This document shows positions 5,817 to 14,539 of a DNA stretch of 20,101 nucleotides, in pieces. The notes below the pieces were generated by a model. The model was not told where the DNA came from. It was given only the letters and a program-made list of their open reading frames with translations, and made no database searches. Each line of letters begins with the position of its first letter. Position 1 is the stretch's first letter. The stretch is from an uncultured Planctomycetia bacterium. Its GTDB lineage: Bacteria > Planctomycetota > UBA1135 > GCA-002686595. A program made the translations under genes and the position numbers. The stretch covers positions 1 to 20,101 of the forward strand of contig CALFYL010000099.1 of assembly GCA_937952135.1 (NCBI GenBank). The letters are read 5' to 3'.

Positions 5817-7682
5817 ATGCACTGCGCCTCCCTCGCCGAACTCCTTGCGCGCCTCCCCGTGTCCGTCCGTGCAACCGCCGCCTCGCAGGAGCGCCCCGCA
5901 ACTCGCCGCTTGGCGACGATTGGCGTCTTCTTCTTCGCGCTCGCCGCCGCGCACGCCCGGCAGATCGAGCGCATCTCCGTCGACTCCGCGGGGGCCGAAG
6001 GGAATGGATCGAGCGTTGCGAGCGTCCTCTCGGCCGACGGTCGAGCGAGCGCCTTCTCGAGCTTCGCGACGAACCTCGTCGCGGGAGACACCAACGGGTT
6101 CCGCGACGTCTTCGTGCGCGACAACGCGAGCCACGCGACGCTGCGGGTGAGCGTTTCGTCGACCGGCTTGCAGGCGAACGGTGCGAGCTACTCGCCGTCG
6201 CTCTCGGGCGACGGGCGCTTCATCGCCTTCACCAGCGAGGCCAGCAACCTCGTCTCTGGCGACACGAACGGCGTCGCCGATGTGTTCGTGTACGACCGCG
6301 ACCCGGATGGAAACGGGGTCTTCGACGAAGGCGTCGGAGTCACCGTGCGAGTCAGCGTCGACTCGCTCGGACTCGAGGCCCACGGCGGCAGCTACGGCGC
6401 CTACAGCCACACGATCTCCGCAGACGGTCGCCTGGTGGTCTTCCGAAGCGACGCGAGCGACCTCGTCGCGGGCGACCTCAACGGCAAGTCGGACATCTTC
6501 GTGCACGAGCGGAGCAGCGGCCTGACGACGCGCGTGAGCGTCGACTCGGCGGGCTTCGAAGCGAACAACGGCAGCAGTCTCGCGACCATCTCGGGCGACG
6601 GCGCCGTCGTCGCGTTCCACAGCGATGCGAACAACCTCGTCCCCGGTGACACGAACGGCGTCACCGACGTGTTCACCCACGATCTGCTCACGGGCGTGAC
6701 GACTCGAGTCAGCGTCGATTCCGCGGGTGTGCAGTTCAGCCGCGCGTGCTCGGCCCCCGCGCTCTCGGCGGACGGCGCTGTGGTCGCGTTCCGCAGGCGT
6801 GAGCCCTACTCGGCCTCCGTCTACAGCCTGTTCGTGCGCGACAACCTGACCGGCGTGACTCAGCAGCTGACCACGGGGTTCTATTCCTCGTGGAGCGTCT
6901 GGTCCCACGAGCTGTACGGCCAGTGGGCCACGGGGCTGGGGTTCGCGGCCGTATCGGCGGACGGGAGTCGCGTCGCCTTCATCGCCTGTTCGGGTTCGAG
7001 CTACAGCTACTCCGGCTGGCCGAGTTCGTTCTTCAGCGCCTCGGTCAAGACCGATGTTCTCGTGTGGGATCGAGCGAACGCGTGGAGCACGAGCGTGGCC
7101 TCGTACTCCCTCGGGAACTTCGCGAACGAGAGCCAGGCCCTCGCCGCGTCGCCCTTCTACGCCCCGTCACTGTCCGACGACGGTTGGAAACTCGCCTTCG
7201 AAAGTGACTCGCCGAACCTCGTCGCCGGCGACACGAACGGACTCCGGGACGCGTTCGTGTGCGACGTCCTGTACGGCGCTGCGCTCGGAACGAACTACTG
7301 CGCGTCCCAGTCGAACTCGACGGGGCAGCGCGCGCTCATTTCGGCGGTGGGGTACGCGAGCGTCGCGGCGCACACGCTCTCGCTGCGGACGACGAACCTG
7401 CCGCCGAACGTCGGTGGCCTGTTCTTCTACGGCGCCGCGGCCACCAACGTCCCGTTCGGTGACGGGCGGCTCTGCGTGGGCGGCGCGCTGCAGCGGCTCC
7501 CGGTCTTCGCGGCGAACGCAGAGGGAATCGCGACGTCGACGGACGTGTTCGCGGCGCCGATGCCGATCCTTCCGATCGTCGCGGGCTCGACCTTCTACTT
7601 CCAATCCGTCTACCGCGATCCGGCGGCGATGCAGTCGGGGTTCAACCTCTCTCACGGAGTCGCGGTCAGCTTCGTTCCCTAG
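5817..7682 (+). CDS. secreted PD40-like seven-blade propeller protein with shared C-terminal module
   Basis: The predicted protein has 621 residues. The N-terminus has a long leader and then the hydrophobic stretch LATIGVFFFALAAAHA, a likely signal peptide. Seven repeats of about 60 residues follow, built on VSVDSAG.EANG.S...ISADGR.VAF.S.A.NLV and GDTNG..DVFV.D. The GDTNG/DVFV block is present in repeats 1-4 and 7 and eroded in 5 and 6. This matches TolB/PD40 (WD40-like) propellers. The last 131 residues (7287-7679) are a separate module with NSTG, GLFFYG, PFGDGRLCVGG and FQSVYRD, ending in VSFVP, also found in two other genes here. The ATG at 5817 has AAGGA six bases upstream; a start closer to the hydrophobic segment is possible. 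Export and surface display are inferred; no catalytic function is evident. Confidence 0.85.
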   Translation: MHCASLAELLARLPVSVRATAASQERPATRRLATIGVFFFALAAAHARQIERISVDSAGAEGNGSSVASVLSADGRASAFSSFATNLVAGDTNGFRDVFVRDNASHATLRVSVSSTGLQANGASYSPSLSGDGRFIAFTSEASNLVSGDTNGVADVFVYDRDPDGNGVFDEGVGVTVRVSVDSLGLEAHGGSYGAYSHTISADGRLVVFRSDASDLVAGDLNGKSDIFVHERSSGLTTRVSVDSAGFEANNGSSLATISGDGAVVAFHSDANNLVPGDTNGVTDVFTHDLLTGVTTRVSVDSAGVQFSRACSAPALSADGAVVAFRRREPYSASVYSLFVRDNLTGVTQQLTTGFYSSWSVWSHELYGQWATGLGFAAVSADGSRVAFIACSGSSYSYSGWPSSFFSASVKTDVLVWDRANAWSTSVASYSLGNFANESQALAASPFYAPSLSDDGWKLAFESDSPNLVAGDTNGLRDAFVCDVLYGAALGTNYCASQSNSTGQRALISAVGYASVAAHTLSLRTTNLPPNVGGLFFYGAAATNVPFGDGRLCVGGALQRLPVFAANAEGIATSTDVFAAPMPILPIVAGSTFYFQSVYRDPAAMQSGFNLSHGVAVSFVP

Positions 7683-7764
7683 CGCTTCGCCGAGCGAAGG
7701 CGCGGGCTCGAGGATCGAGCCTGAGGTCATGTGAGGGAGCGCGTCACGTCGTGTGCGCGCTCCC
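7683..7764. terminator. hairpin cluster between convergent genes
   Basis: Three perfect stems stand in a row. They are CTTCGC-cga-GCGAAG just after the stop, GGCTCGA-gga-TCGAGCC (7705-7721), and GGGAGCGCG (7735-7743) with CGCGCTCCC (7756-7764). None has a T tract, as is common for terminator-like hairpins in GC-rich genomes. They probably end transcription of the propeller gene, and possibly of the kinase gene coming from the right (stop at 7957). The sequence from 7765 to 7956 shows nothing further. Confidence 0.5.
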
Positions 7765-7956
7765 CCGCGGCGTTGACTGCGACGGTCGCGGGCGAGCCAC
7801 CGCGGACCGCGAGGGCGTCGAGCCGCTCGAAGCACGCCTCGCGATCGGCGGAGGTCGGCGAGCTGGAGCAGCACGCGTCGGTCGGCGTGCGCGCGGCGGA
7901 TCGGCGCCGTCAGTCCTGCTCGAGGAGTGCGGGTCCCCGGCGGTGCGCGGTTGTCG

Positions 7957-10812
7957 TCAACGGACTTCGCGCGCGAAGCGGACGCCCAGGCTCGGCAGCG
8001 CCATGCCGACGGGCCCGTCGCGGCGCGAAGCGGAGCGACAGTGCTCGACCGGCGAGCGAGCGTCGCCGCCGCGGGCGACGCGGATCCGCCGCGTCTCGGG
8101 AGCGACCCCCGGGGTCGTGCCGTAGAGGTACGGCATGTTCTGGCACCACTCGGCGACGTTCCCCAGCATGTCGTGGAGTCCCCAGGGATTCCCGATCCGG
8201 CCGTCGACTCGGTCGATGACGGGCCAGCCGTCCTCCCACTGCGCCGGAGAGATACCCACCTTTGTCGCCCAGTCGCGAAAGCGGTAGTGCGACGAGAGGT
8301 CGAACACGTTCTCAATGCACGCGAGGGACTCGGCGTCGCCGCCCGTCCACCAGGGTGTGTCCGTTCCGGCGCGCGCCGCGTACTCCCACTGCTGTTCGGT
8401 CGGCAGCGTCAATCCCAGTTGCTTCGCCACCTTGTTGCAGTCCGTCCAGCTGACCGAATTGACCGGCAGCAGCGGGCCGCGAACCAGCCCGGACGACGCC
8501 TGTTCGTTGGCAGGGTTCTCGCCGACGAAGCGCTGCCACTGGGCCTGCGTGGTCTCGAACTTCGAGAGGAAGAACGCGTCGACGCGCTCCACTCGCAGGG
8601 CTCGCTTGTCGAGTCCCGATTCGCCGTCTTCCACGGGAACCGGCCCGTCGTAGAAGCACGGCAGCTCGCGCGACTCCCGCTGGGAGCCCATCCAGAAGCC
8701 GCCCTCGGGAATCAGGACGAGCACGATGCCGGACTCCGGACTGAGGACCAGCTTGCCCGTCGCGTCTCGCACGGCGGGCTCACCGCTGGTGAGCAAGGCA
8801 AACTCCCAGAGTCCCGTCACGGGGTCGGGGCCGAGCGGAACCAGGTCGGGCTGGACCTTCAGGTCCAATCCCGGATAGCGCTCGGGAATCTGACGGAGCG
8901 CCTCAGTCCACGCCCTCTGCGCGTCTCCTCCCGCGGCGAACTCCTGTTCGAGCCGTCTCGCGAACGCGAGGCGACGCGGCACGCCCCACCCGACTCCGAA
9001 GGTCACGCCTTCGGTCGCGAGCAGGCCCCGGGATTCGTCTCCGATGCGCTCGAGGTCTCCGTGGAGGCGCACCAGCACGTCGTGAGCCGCCGAGTCGGCG
9101 GAAGACTCGAAGCGCCACGAGCGCCGCGTCTCCGCTGCTTCGACGAGTCGGTCGAGGGCTGCCTGGACCGCCGTGATCTGCCGCTCGACCTCCCGGCGAT
9201 TGTTCTCCTTCTCCGGTGCGATCCCGGCCAGTCGTGTCCGCAGCCACTCGAGTTCCGCCTCCATGGGCACGAGGCACTCGAGGTCGGGCGTTTCCATCCG
9301 ATCGCGTTGGCGATCATCGTCCGTCCACGGCAGCGCCCGCGCCGCGAGCCGCTCCAGTCCCTCTGCGTAGCGGGCGCGCTTGGTCGCGAGCGCGGAGGCC
9401 TCGGCGATCCAGCGCTCGAAGCGCGGGATGTTGGCGACGGAGACCGGCCAGAGGCTCTCGGCCTCTCGCAGCAGGCGACTCGCAGTGAAGGCGTCCACCT
9501 GGGGCTCGAGCGCCTCGCGCCGCTGCTCCGCCGCGAGCGCGTCCATTCGACCCGCTGCAACGCCCACGAAGCCGACGGACACAGCGGCTGCGATCAGGAT
9601 CGCCGCTGACACGCCGACGCGATGGCGACGGACGAACTTGCTTGCGCGATAGAGCGGCCGGGGCGGACCGGCGAGAACCGGCTCGTGAGCGAGGTGTCTT
9701 CGGATGTCGGCGGCGAGATCGGCGGCGGATGCGTAGCGGCGCGCGGGATCCTTCTCGAGCGCCTTCATGCACATCCAGTCGAGATCTCCGGTGAGCTGCC
9801 GGATCCACGTGCCCTGGTTCGTCTTGCGCAGGGGAGCGAGCGCCGTCGCAGTTCCGCGTTCTCGCCGCAAGCGAGTGCTCGGTGTCGGCGGATCCTGCTC
9901 CCGGATCCTCCGCTGGATCTCGGACAGCAAGAGCTCGGGGGACGAGCTGTGGTCGAACGGCAGGAAACCGCTCAAGAGCTGGTAGAGAACGATCCCGAGC
10001 GAATAGACGTCGGAGCGCGTGTCGATGTCGGCCGAGGTCGGATCGGCCTGCTCGGGACTCATGTAGTCGAGCGTCCCGATGATTTGTCCGAGGTGCGTGT
10101 GGAGCGAGCGCTCGGTGAGGTGCCCGGTGGTCGCGCGCGCGACTCCGAAGTCGATGATCTTCGGCGTCGGCCGGCCGTCCTCGCGCGTGACGAGCAGGTT
10201 CGAGGGCTTCAGGTCGCGATGGATGATGCCCTTTTGGTGCGCGTGCTGGACGCCGCCGCAGATGTCGAGGAACAGCTCGAGTCGCTCGCGCGTCGTCAGG
10301 CGTTGCTGGTCGCAGAACTCCGTCAACGGCACGCCGTCGACGTACTCCATGACGAAGTAGGGGCGACCGTCACCCGTCGTTCCGCCGTCGTAGACGCGCG
10401 CGATGTACGGATGCTCCATGCGGGCGAGCGCCTGGCGCTCGGCCTCGAAGCGCAACACAACCTGCGCGCTGTCCATCCCGGGCTTGATGATCTTGATGGC
10501 CACCCGGCGGCGAACAGGCTCGACCTGCTCCGCCGCGTAGACCTCGCCCATGCCTCCTTCGCCGATGCGCTCGAGCAGCGTGTACGAGCCGATGCGCGTT
10601 CCCGCGCGCGACGGCGCTCCACCCTGGATCGTCCCGAGGACGTCATCGCCGGACAGTCCCTCGAGCAAGCGACGCAGCTCCCGTCGAAGCGCTTCGTTCG
10701 AGCCGCACTCGCGCTCCGCGAAGGCGATCCGTTCCGCGGGCGGAAGCTCCGCAGCGCGGTCGAACAGGTCTTCCAGTCGTTCGCGGTCGGCGGGGGAGAG
10801 TGCGGGGTTCAT
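7957..10812 (-). CDS. membrane Ser/Thr protein kinase fused to an FGE-like (SUMF1-type) domain
   Basis: The predicted protein has 951 residues. An N-terminal helical segment (1-70) precedes a Hanks-type kinase domain (about 76-375) with glycine loop GEGGMGEV (84-91), catalytic Lys107 in VAIK, HRDLKPSN (198-205), DFG (221-223) and SPEQ (252-255), so the kinase should be active. A single membrane helix (about 398-420) puts the rest outside the cytoplasm. Residues 430-690 are charged and helical, probably a stalk. An FGE-sulfatase-like domain fills 694-951: IPEGGFWMGS, FETTQAQW, LTLPTEQQWEYAARAGT, WGLHDMLGNVAEW, LGVRFARE. Only one Cys (EHCRSASR) remains where true formylglycine-generating enzymes have two, suggesting a binding or sensing role. 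The ATG overlaps the sigma-factor stop (ATGA), so this start is preferred to one 13 codons upstream. It probably relays an external signal to the co-transcribed sigma factor. Confidence 0.93.
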   Translation of the reverse strand: MNPALSPADRERLEDLFDRAAELPPAERIAFAERECGSNEALRRELRRLLEGLSGDDVLGTIQGGAPSRAGTRIGSYTLLERIGEGGMGEVYAAEQVEPVRRRVAIKIIKPGMDSAQVVLRFEAERQALARMEHPYIARVYDGGTTGDGRPYFVMEYVDGVPLTEFCDQQRLTTRERLELFLDICGGVQHAHQKGIIHRDLKPSNLLVTREDGRPTPKIIDFGVARATTGHLTERSLHTHLGQIIGTLDYMSPEQADPTSADIDTRSDVYSLGIVLYQLLSGFLPFDHSSSPELLLSEIQRRIREQDPPTPSTRLRRERGTATALAPLRKTNQGTWIRQLTGDLDWMCMKALEKDPARRYASAADLAADIRRHLAHEPVLAGPPRPLYRASKFVRRHRVGVSAAILIAAAVSVGFVGVAAGRMDALAAEQRREALEPQVDAFTASRLLREAESLWPVSVANIPRFERWIAEASALATKRARYAEGLERLAARALPWTDDDRQRDRMETPDLECLVPMEAELEWLRTRLAGIAPEKENNRREVERQITAVQAALDRLVEAAETRRSWRFESSADSAAHDVLVRLHGDLERIGDESRGLLATEGVTFGVGWGVPRRLAFARRLEQEFAAGGDAQRAWTEALRQIPERYPGLDLKVQPDLVPLGPDPVTGLWEFALLTSGEPAVRDATGKLVLSPESGIVLVLIPEGGFWMGSQRESRELPCFYDGPVPVEDGESGLDKRALRVERVDAFFLSKFETTQAQWQRFVGENPANEQASSGLVRGPLLPVNSVSWTDCNKVAKQLGLTLPTEQQWEYAARAGTDTPWWTGGDAESLACIENVFDLSSHYRFRDWATKVGISPAQWEDGWPVIDRVDGRIGNPWGLHDMLGNVAEWCQNMPYLYGTTPGVAPETRRIRVARGGDARSPVEHCRSASRRDGPVGMALPSLGVRFAREVR

Positions 10813-11405
10813 TTCGTGGGTTCCCGATCGGAGAGTCGGCGATTGAGCCACGCCTTGGCGAAGCGCCAGTCGCGCTCCACCGTGCGCGACGAGATGGAGA
10901 GCACCTCCGCCACCTCGGGCGCAGTCAGGCCGCCGAAGAAGGTGAGCGTCACGACCTCGGCGTGCCGCGGATACTCACGCTCGAACTCCTCGAGCGCCTC
11001 CTCGACGGCGAGCACGTCCTCGCTCGGAGCTTCTGAGGCGAGCTCGGCCAGCGTGTCTTCGCCGGCCCTGCGGAGATGCCCTCCGCGCTTCAAGCTCGAC
11101 TTGCGCTGGAGGTGATCGGCGAGAATGTCGCGCATCGCTCGCGCCGCAGCTCCGAAGAAGTGCGCGCGCCCTTGCCAGCCGGGATCGTTGGTTCCGACGA
11201 GCCGCACGTACGCCTCGTGGACCAGCGCCGTCGCCTGCAGCGTTTGTCCCGGAGCGAGCCGCGCCATTCGCGCGCTGGCGAGCTTGCGGAGGTCGCCGTA
11301 GACGAGCGGAAGGAGCTCCTGCGAAGCAGAAGCGTCGCCGGAGCTCAACGCTCCGAGAATGCGCGTCACCTGCTGAGGTGCGCCATGGGACGGCGGATCA
11401 ACCAT
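10809..11405 (-). CDS. ECF-type RNA polymerase sigma factor
   Basis: The predicted protein has 198 residues. The sigma-2 region is seen around LLPLVYGDLRKLASARMARL and TALVHEAYVRLVG, with AAARAMRDILADHLQRK near its end. The sigma-4 HTH is VVTLTFFGGLTAPEVAEVLSISSRTVERDWRFAKAWL. The wording TLQATALVHEAYVRLVG and HFFGAAARAMR is typical of the extracytoplasmic-function subgroup often paired with Ser/Thr kinases in planctomycetes. It lies first in a two-gene unit and overlaps the kinase gene by four bases, so the kinase probably controls it, perhaps by phosphorylation (inferred). No anti-sigma factor gene is adjacent. The divergent kelch-like gene is the nearest candidate target. No strong Shine-Dalgarno sequence is seen before the ATG at 11405. 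Confidence 0.93.
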   Translation of the reverse strand: MVDPPSHGAPQQVTRILGALSSGDASASQELLPLVYGDLRKLASARMARLAPGQTLQATALVHEAYVRLVGTNDPGWQGRAHFFGAAARAMRDILADHLQRKSSLKRGGHLRRAGEDTLAELASEAPSEDVLAVEEALEEFEREYPRHAEVVTLTFFGGLTAPEVAEVLSISSRTVERDWRFAKAWLNRRLSDREPTK

Positions 11406-11715
11406 TCGGCGTGCCAGCTCGTGTCGAGACGCGAGGCGAACCGGGCGGGGCCGGAATCATCGAAGCACGGGCCGAGACGCCACGAAAGAGGGAATCAGCG
11501 GGATCCGTAGGAGCTGCAAGGATTCCACTGCGTCAGGATTCCGCGCGCTGTTCGGCCGTGCTGCGCGAAGGAGGCGACACTGGCGCCGCTGGAAAAAAGA
11601 GCAGAAGGCGTGTCGGGATCACGGGCTCTTCTCGGGATGAAGCTTCGACGGCGCTCGAACTCCGGGATCCAACCCGGTCGCGACGCCCCCAACTACCCTT
11701 GACTCGGAGACTGCT
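11406..11715. other. divergent intergenic region between sigma factor and kelch-like gene
   Basis: This gap should hold the promoters of both divergent genes, but I cannot identify a convincing -35/-10 pair on either strand. A weak stem CCGGG-atccaa-CCCGG lies at 11662-11677. GGAG at 11706-11709 is the ribosome binding site of the kelch-like gene. No small gene is supportable. Confidence 0.4.
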
Positions 11716-13221
11716 ATGAACCGTCGCATTCCGTTCGCCCTCGTGTCCGCGCTCGCCGCTGTACAGGCGCCCCTGTGCGCGCAGCAGTGGACGGCCACGA
11801 ACCTCTCGCAAGCTCGACAGGGCGTGACCGCTGTCACCGTCGGGAGTCAGGCCCTGTTCGCGGGCGGACGCGTCGGGAACACGACGTTCAACGTCGTCGA
11901 CATCTACGACTCCAGCCTCGGGACGCCTTCGACGCCCGGCGCGTGGTCCGTGGCCGCGCTCTCCTTGCCTCGCGCCGGAATCGCGGCCGCCGCGGTCGGA
12001 AACCTCGCGCTGTTCGCGGGTGGTGGCGTGACGAACACGACCTCGACGGCCGTGGTCGACGTCTACGACGTGAACACCGGCGTGTGGAGTCTGGGCCGCC
12101 CGCTGTCGGTCCCGCGGGGTGCGCTGTCGGCGACGACCGTCGGCTCGCTCGTGCTGTTCGCGGGTGGCGGGAGCATCGTCGGAGGCGCGCCCGTCGTCTC
12201 CAACGTCGTCGACATCTACGACTCGAGTCTCGGCCTGCCGGACAATCCGGCGGCATGGTCCACCGCGACCCTCAGCGTCGGTCGAGGCGTGATGGGCGCC
12301 GTCACCGTTGGTTCGAAGGCGCTGTTCGCGGGCGGACAGGACAGCACGATCGCCCGGTCCGAGATCGATGTGTTCAACGCGAGCCTCGGCCGTCCGGCGC
12401 TGCCTTCCTCGTGGAGCCAGGCCTTCCTCTCGCAGGCCCGCAACTTCCCCGACAACGCGGCGACCGCGCTCGGATCGCGGGCCTACTTCGCCGCTGGACA
12501 GACGGGCCAGTTCTCTCCGCCCAGCGCCGTCGTCGACATCTACGACGACGCCGCCGGGGCGTGGTCGACGACCGACCTGTCGGTCGCTCGCTCGCATCTC
12601 GGGGTGGCGGCGACCTCGGGGACCGTGGTGTTCGCGGGCGGCTTGGTGTCCACGGGCCCGTTCAACGTGGTCGACGTGGTCGATGTCCTCAACGCATCGA
12701 GCGGCGCCTTCACCACATCGGCCAAGCTGACGACGCCCCGGTTCGACCTGGGAACGACGACGGTCGGTTCGTGGGTGCTGTTCGCGGGTGGCCACACCGG
12801 GGCCGCGGTCAGCAGTCTCGTGGACATCTACGAGCCGATCGGAACGCCCTACTGCAACGCGACGGTCAACTCGACGGGCAAGATGGCCGGGATCAGCGCC
12901 GCCGGCAGCGCGAGTCTCGCCGCCAACTCCCTGAAGCTCGTCGTGTCGGGCGTGCCCAACACTCCGTTCCTGTTCTTCCACGGCCCGTCGCAGGCGCAGC
13001 TCCCGTTCGGCAACGGATTCCGATGCGTCGGCGGGACCATCCAGCGCGTCCCCGGCATGGGCGTCGCCGTTGCGGGCGTGGCCTCGGTCAACCTCGATTT
13101 CGCTGCGCTCGGGATCACCGCACCCACCGTGCGCAACTTCCAGTGCTGGTACCGCGACGCTGCAGCGGGCGGCGCGGGCACGAACACTTCGGACGCGATC
13201 GAGATCTCGTTGACGCCCTGA
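11716..13221 (+). CDS. secreted kelch-like seven-blade propeller protein with shared C-terminal module
   Basis: The predicted protein has 501 residues. The signal peptide is MNRRIPFALVSALAAVQAPLCA, with cleavage likely before QQ. Seven kelch-like repeats follow, each of the form WS...LS.AR......TVGS.ALFAGG.......VVDIYD...G, which should close into one propeller. The last 126 residues (from 12841) form a second domain with CNATVNSTG, SLAAN, LFFHG, PFGNGFRCVGG and FQCWYRD, ending in ISLTP. It is the same module that ends the PD40-like protein and the SGNH-like protein. The ATG has GGAG six bases upstream. The gene is divergent from the ECF sigma gene, so it may belong to that regulon (inferred). 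The ligand is unknown; surface adhesion or carbohydrate binding would be guesses. Confidence 0.88.
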   Translation: MNRRIPFALVSALAAVQAPLCAQQWTATNLSQARQGVTAVTVGSQALFAGGRVGNTTFNVVDIYDSSLGTPSTPGAWSVAALSLPRAGIAAAAVGNLALFAGGGVTNTTSTAVVDVYDVNTGVWSLGRPLSVPRGALSATTVGSLVLFAGGGSIVGGAPVVSNVVDIYDSSLGLPDNPAAWSTATLSVGRGVMGAVTVGSKALFAGGQDSTIARSEIDVFNASLGRPALPSSWSQAFLSQARNFPDNAATALGSRAYFAAGQTGQFSPPSAVVDIYDDAAGAWSTTDLSVARSHLGVAATSGTVVFAGGLVSTGPFNVVDVVDVLNASSGAFTTSAKLTTPRFDLGTTTVGSWVLFAGGHTGAAVSSLVDIYEPIGTPYCNATVNSTGKMAGISAAGSASLAANSLKLVVSGVPNTPFLFFHGPSQAQLPFGNGFRCVGGTIQRVPGMGVAVAGVASVNLDFAALGITAPTVRNFQCWYRDAAAGGAGTNTSDAIEISLTP

Positions 13222-13261
13222 CCGGGCGGTCTCGATCCCTGCCAGCCTCGCGCGACACCAC

Positions 13262-13296
13262 GCGGGCCGGCCGCTCACACGGAGCGGTCGGCCCGC
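13262..13296. terminator. long hairpin between convergent genes
   Basis: A 15-base stem, GCGGGCCGGCCGCTC (13262-13276) against GAGCGGTCGGCCCGC (13282-13296), has one G-T pair and a five-base loop. It sits 40 bases after the kelch-like stop and 38 bases from the SGNH-like stop on the other strand, so it can serve as a bidirectional terminator. No T tract follows on the plus strand. Confidence 0.7.
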
Positions 13297-13333
13297 GCGC
13301 GCAGCGCCACACGCGCGTCGCGCGCGAGCTTGG

Positions 13334-14539
13334 CTAAGGCAGGAAGAGCACTTCGACAGCGCTGGACGTGTTCGCGCCCGAGCCGGCGGCCGCGCCGTCG
13401 CGATACCACAGTTGGAAGTGGAGCGTATCGCCTGCCTGGATCGCGCCTGCGCCAAGTGTCGTGGGCAGCGTGGTGAGGTCGAGGGGCGCGTCGATCACTC
13501 CGAGAGCGTTGAACGAGGTGACCGGCGGAACTCGCAGTCGCGGGGCGCCGATGCAGAGCGCTCCGTCGGCGAAGGGCGCGAAGTGCGGGTCCTCGCCGAG
13601 GAAGAACATGGCCGGGGCGCCGGGGACGCCGCCGTTCACGCGCAGGGCGAACTGGTTGGCGGCGACGCTGGTCGAGCCTTGAACGCTCAACGCGGCGCTG
13701 GCGCCCGTCGAGTTGAGCGCGCCTTCGCAGTTGGGTCCGACGCCGGTGAGCTCGCGCGCGAGGAACGCATGCCAGGTCCGCGCCATCAACGCGTCACCGA
13801 GGTCGTTGGTGTGCGATTGATCCGACGCGTAGCAGCTCGGGAGGCAACACCAGTGCAGGTCGTGCTGCGCAGGGCCGGGCTTGAGGTGGCCGTCTCCGCC
13901 GAGCGCGGCGCGCTCCATCACGCCGCCGATCGCGCAGTTCTCGTACCACGACGGCAGCATGTTGGACGGCTTGTAGCGGTGCGCGCTGAGGTAGACCATC
14001 GACGCGCCCTGGCCGCCGTCGTGGACGTGCTCGGCGATCAGCGAGAGGTCGTCGACGAAGCGCGCGTAGTTCGCGTCGCTCGGATCGGGAGCGCCGATCG
14101 GGAACGTCTCGTTGTTCGAGAACAGACCGAGCACGATGAACGGCCGCTGCGCGAACTGGAGCATGGCCTCGATGCGCTGGTAGCCCTGTTGGCCCGGTGT
14201 GGCCCAGCGCCAGGCTTCGTGCCCGTTGATGAAGCGGTTGAGCACGTTGAAGCTCAGCCCCGGATGGATCGGATCGGCGTTGAGCAGCGCCTGCAACTCG
14301 TCGTCGTAGCCGCGGTTTTCGCTGTGCCCGAGGATGTAGACGGTCACCGTCGTACCGGCGGGGAACGCGAGCAGCGGACTCGCGGCGGCGTTCGGATACG
14401 GCAGCGGCGCGCCGACTCCGAGGAGCTCGCACGGCGTGGGAAGCGTCGGGTTGAGCGCGCACTGCTGCGCGGAGAGTCGCGAGGCGATCAAGGCCAGGGC
14501 CAACGCGGCGCTCGCGCGCCGGAAGTTCGTCGGGGTCAT
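13334..14539 (-). CDS. secreted SGNH-hydrolase-like protein with shared C-terminal module
   Basis: The predicted protein has 401 residues. A signal peptide (RRASAALALALIASRLSAQ) is followed by a domain with blocks resembling SGNH/GDSL hydrolases. These are VYILGHSENRGYDDELQALL near block I (Ser73), NRFINGHEAW near block II, VLGLFSNNE (137-144) near the GxND block, and DQSHTNDLGDALMARTWHAFL with Asp240-x-x-His243 as block V. Such enzymes hydrolyse esters, often on acetylated polysaccharides. Block I is GHS rather than GDS, so activity is uncertain. Residues 266-401 are the C-terminal module shared with two neighbours: CEGALNSTG, SVAAN, MFFLG, PFADGALCIG, FQLWYRDGAAAGSGANTSSA, ending in VLFLP. 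The gene converges on the kelch-like gene. Start at the ATG at 14539; the ribosome site is weak. Confidence 0.75.
   Translation of the reverse strand: MTPTNFRRASAALALALIASRLSAQQCALNPTLPTPCELLGVGAPLPYPNAAASPLLAFPAGTTVTVYILGHSENRGYDDELQALLNADPIHPGLSFNVLNRFINGHEAWRWATPGQQGYQRIEAMLQFAQRPFIVLGLFSNNETFPIGAPDPSDANYARFVDDLSLIAEHVHDGGQGASMVYLSAHRYKPSNMLPSWYENCAIGGVMERAALGGDGHLKPGPAQHDLHWCCLPSCYASDQSHTNDLGDALMARTWHAFLARELTGVGPNCEGALNSTGASAALSVQGSTSVAANQFALRVNGGVPGAPAMFFLGEDPHFAPFADGALCIGAPRLRVPPVTSFNALGVIDAPLDLTTLPTTLGAGAIQAGDTLHFQLWYRDGAAAGSGANTSSAVEVLFLP

Noticed and set aside
9622..11115. Open frame of 497 codons on the plus strand
   Set aside because: It is antisense to the kinase and sigma-factor genes and has no recognisable motif.
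11533..13455. Open frame of 640 codons on the minus strand
   Set aside because: It is an antisense mirror of the kelch-like gene; its repeats simply reflect the kelch repeats.
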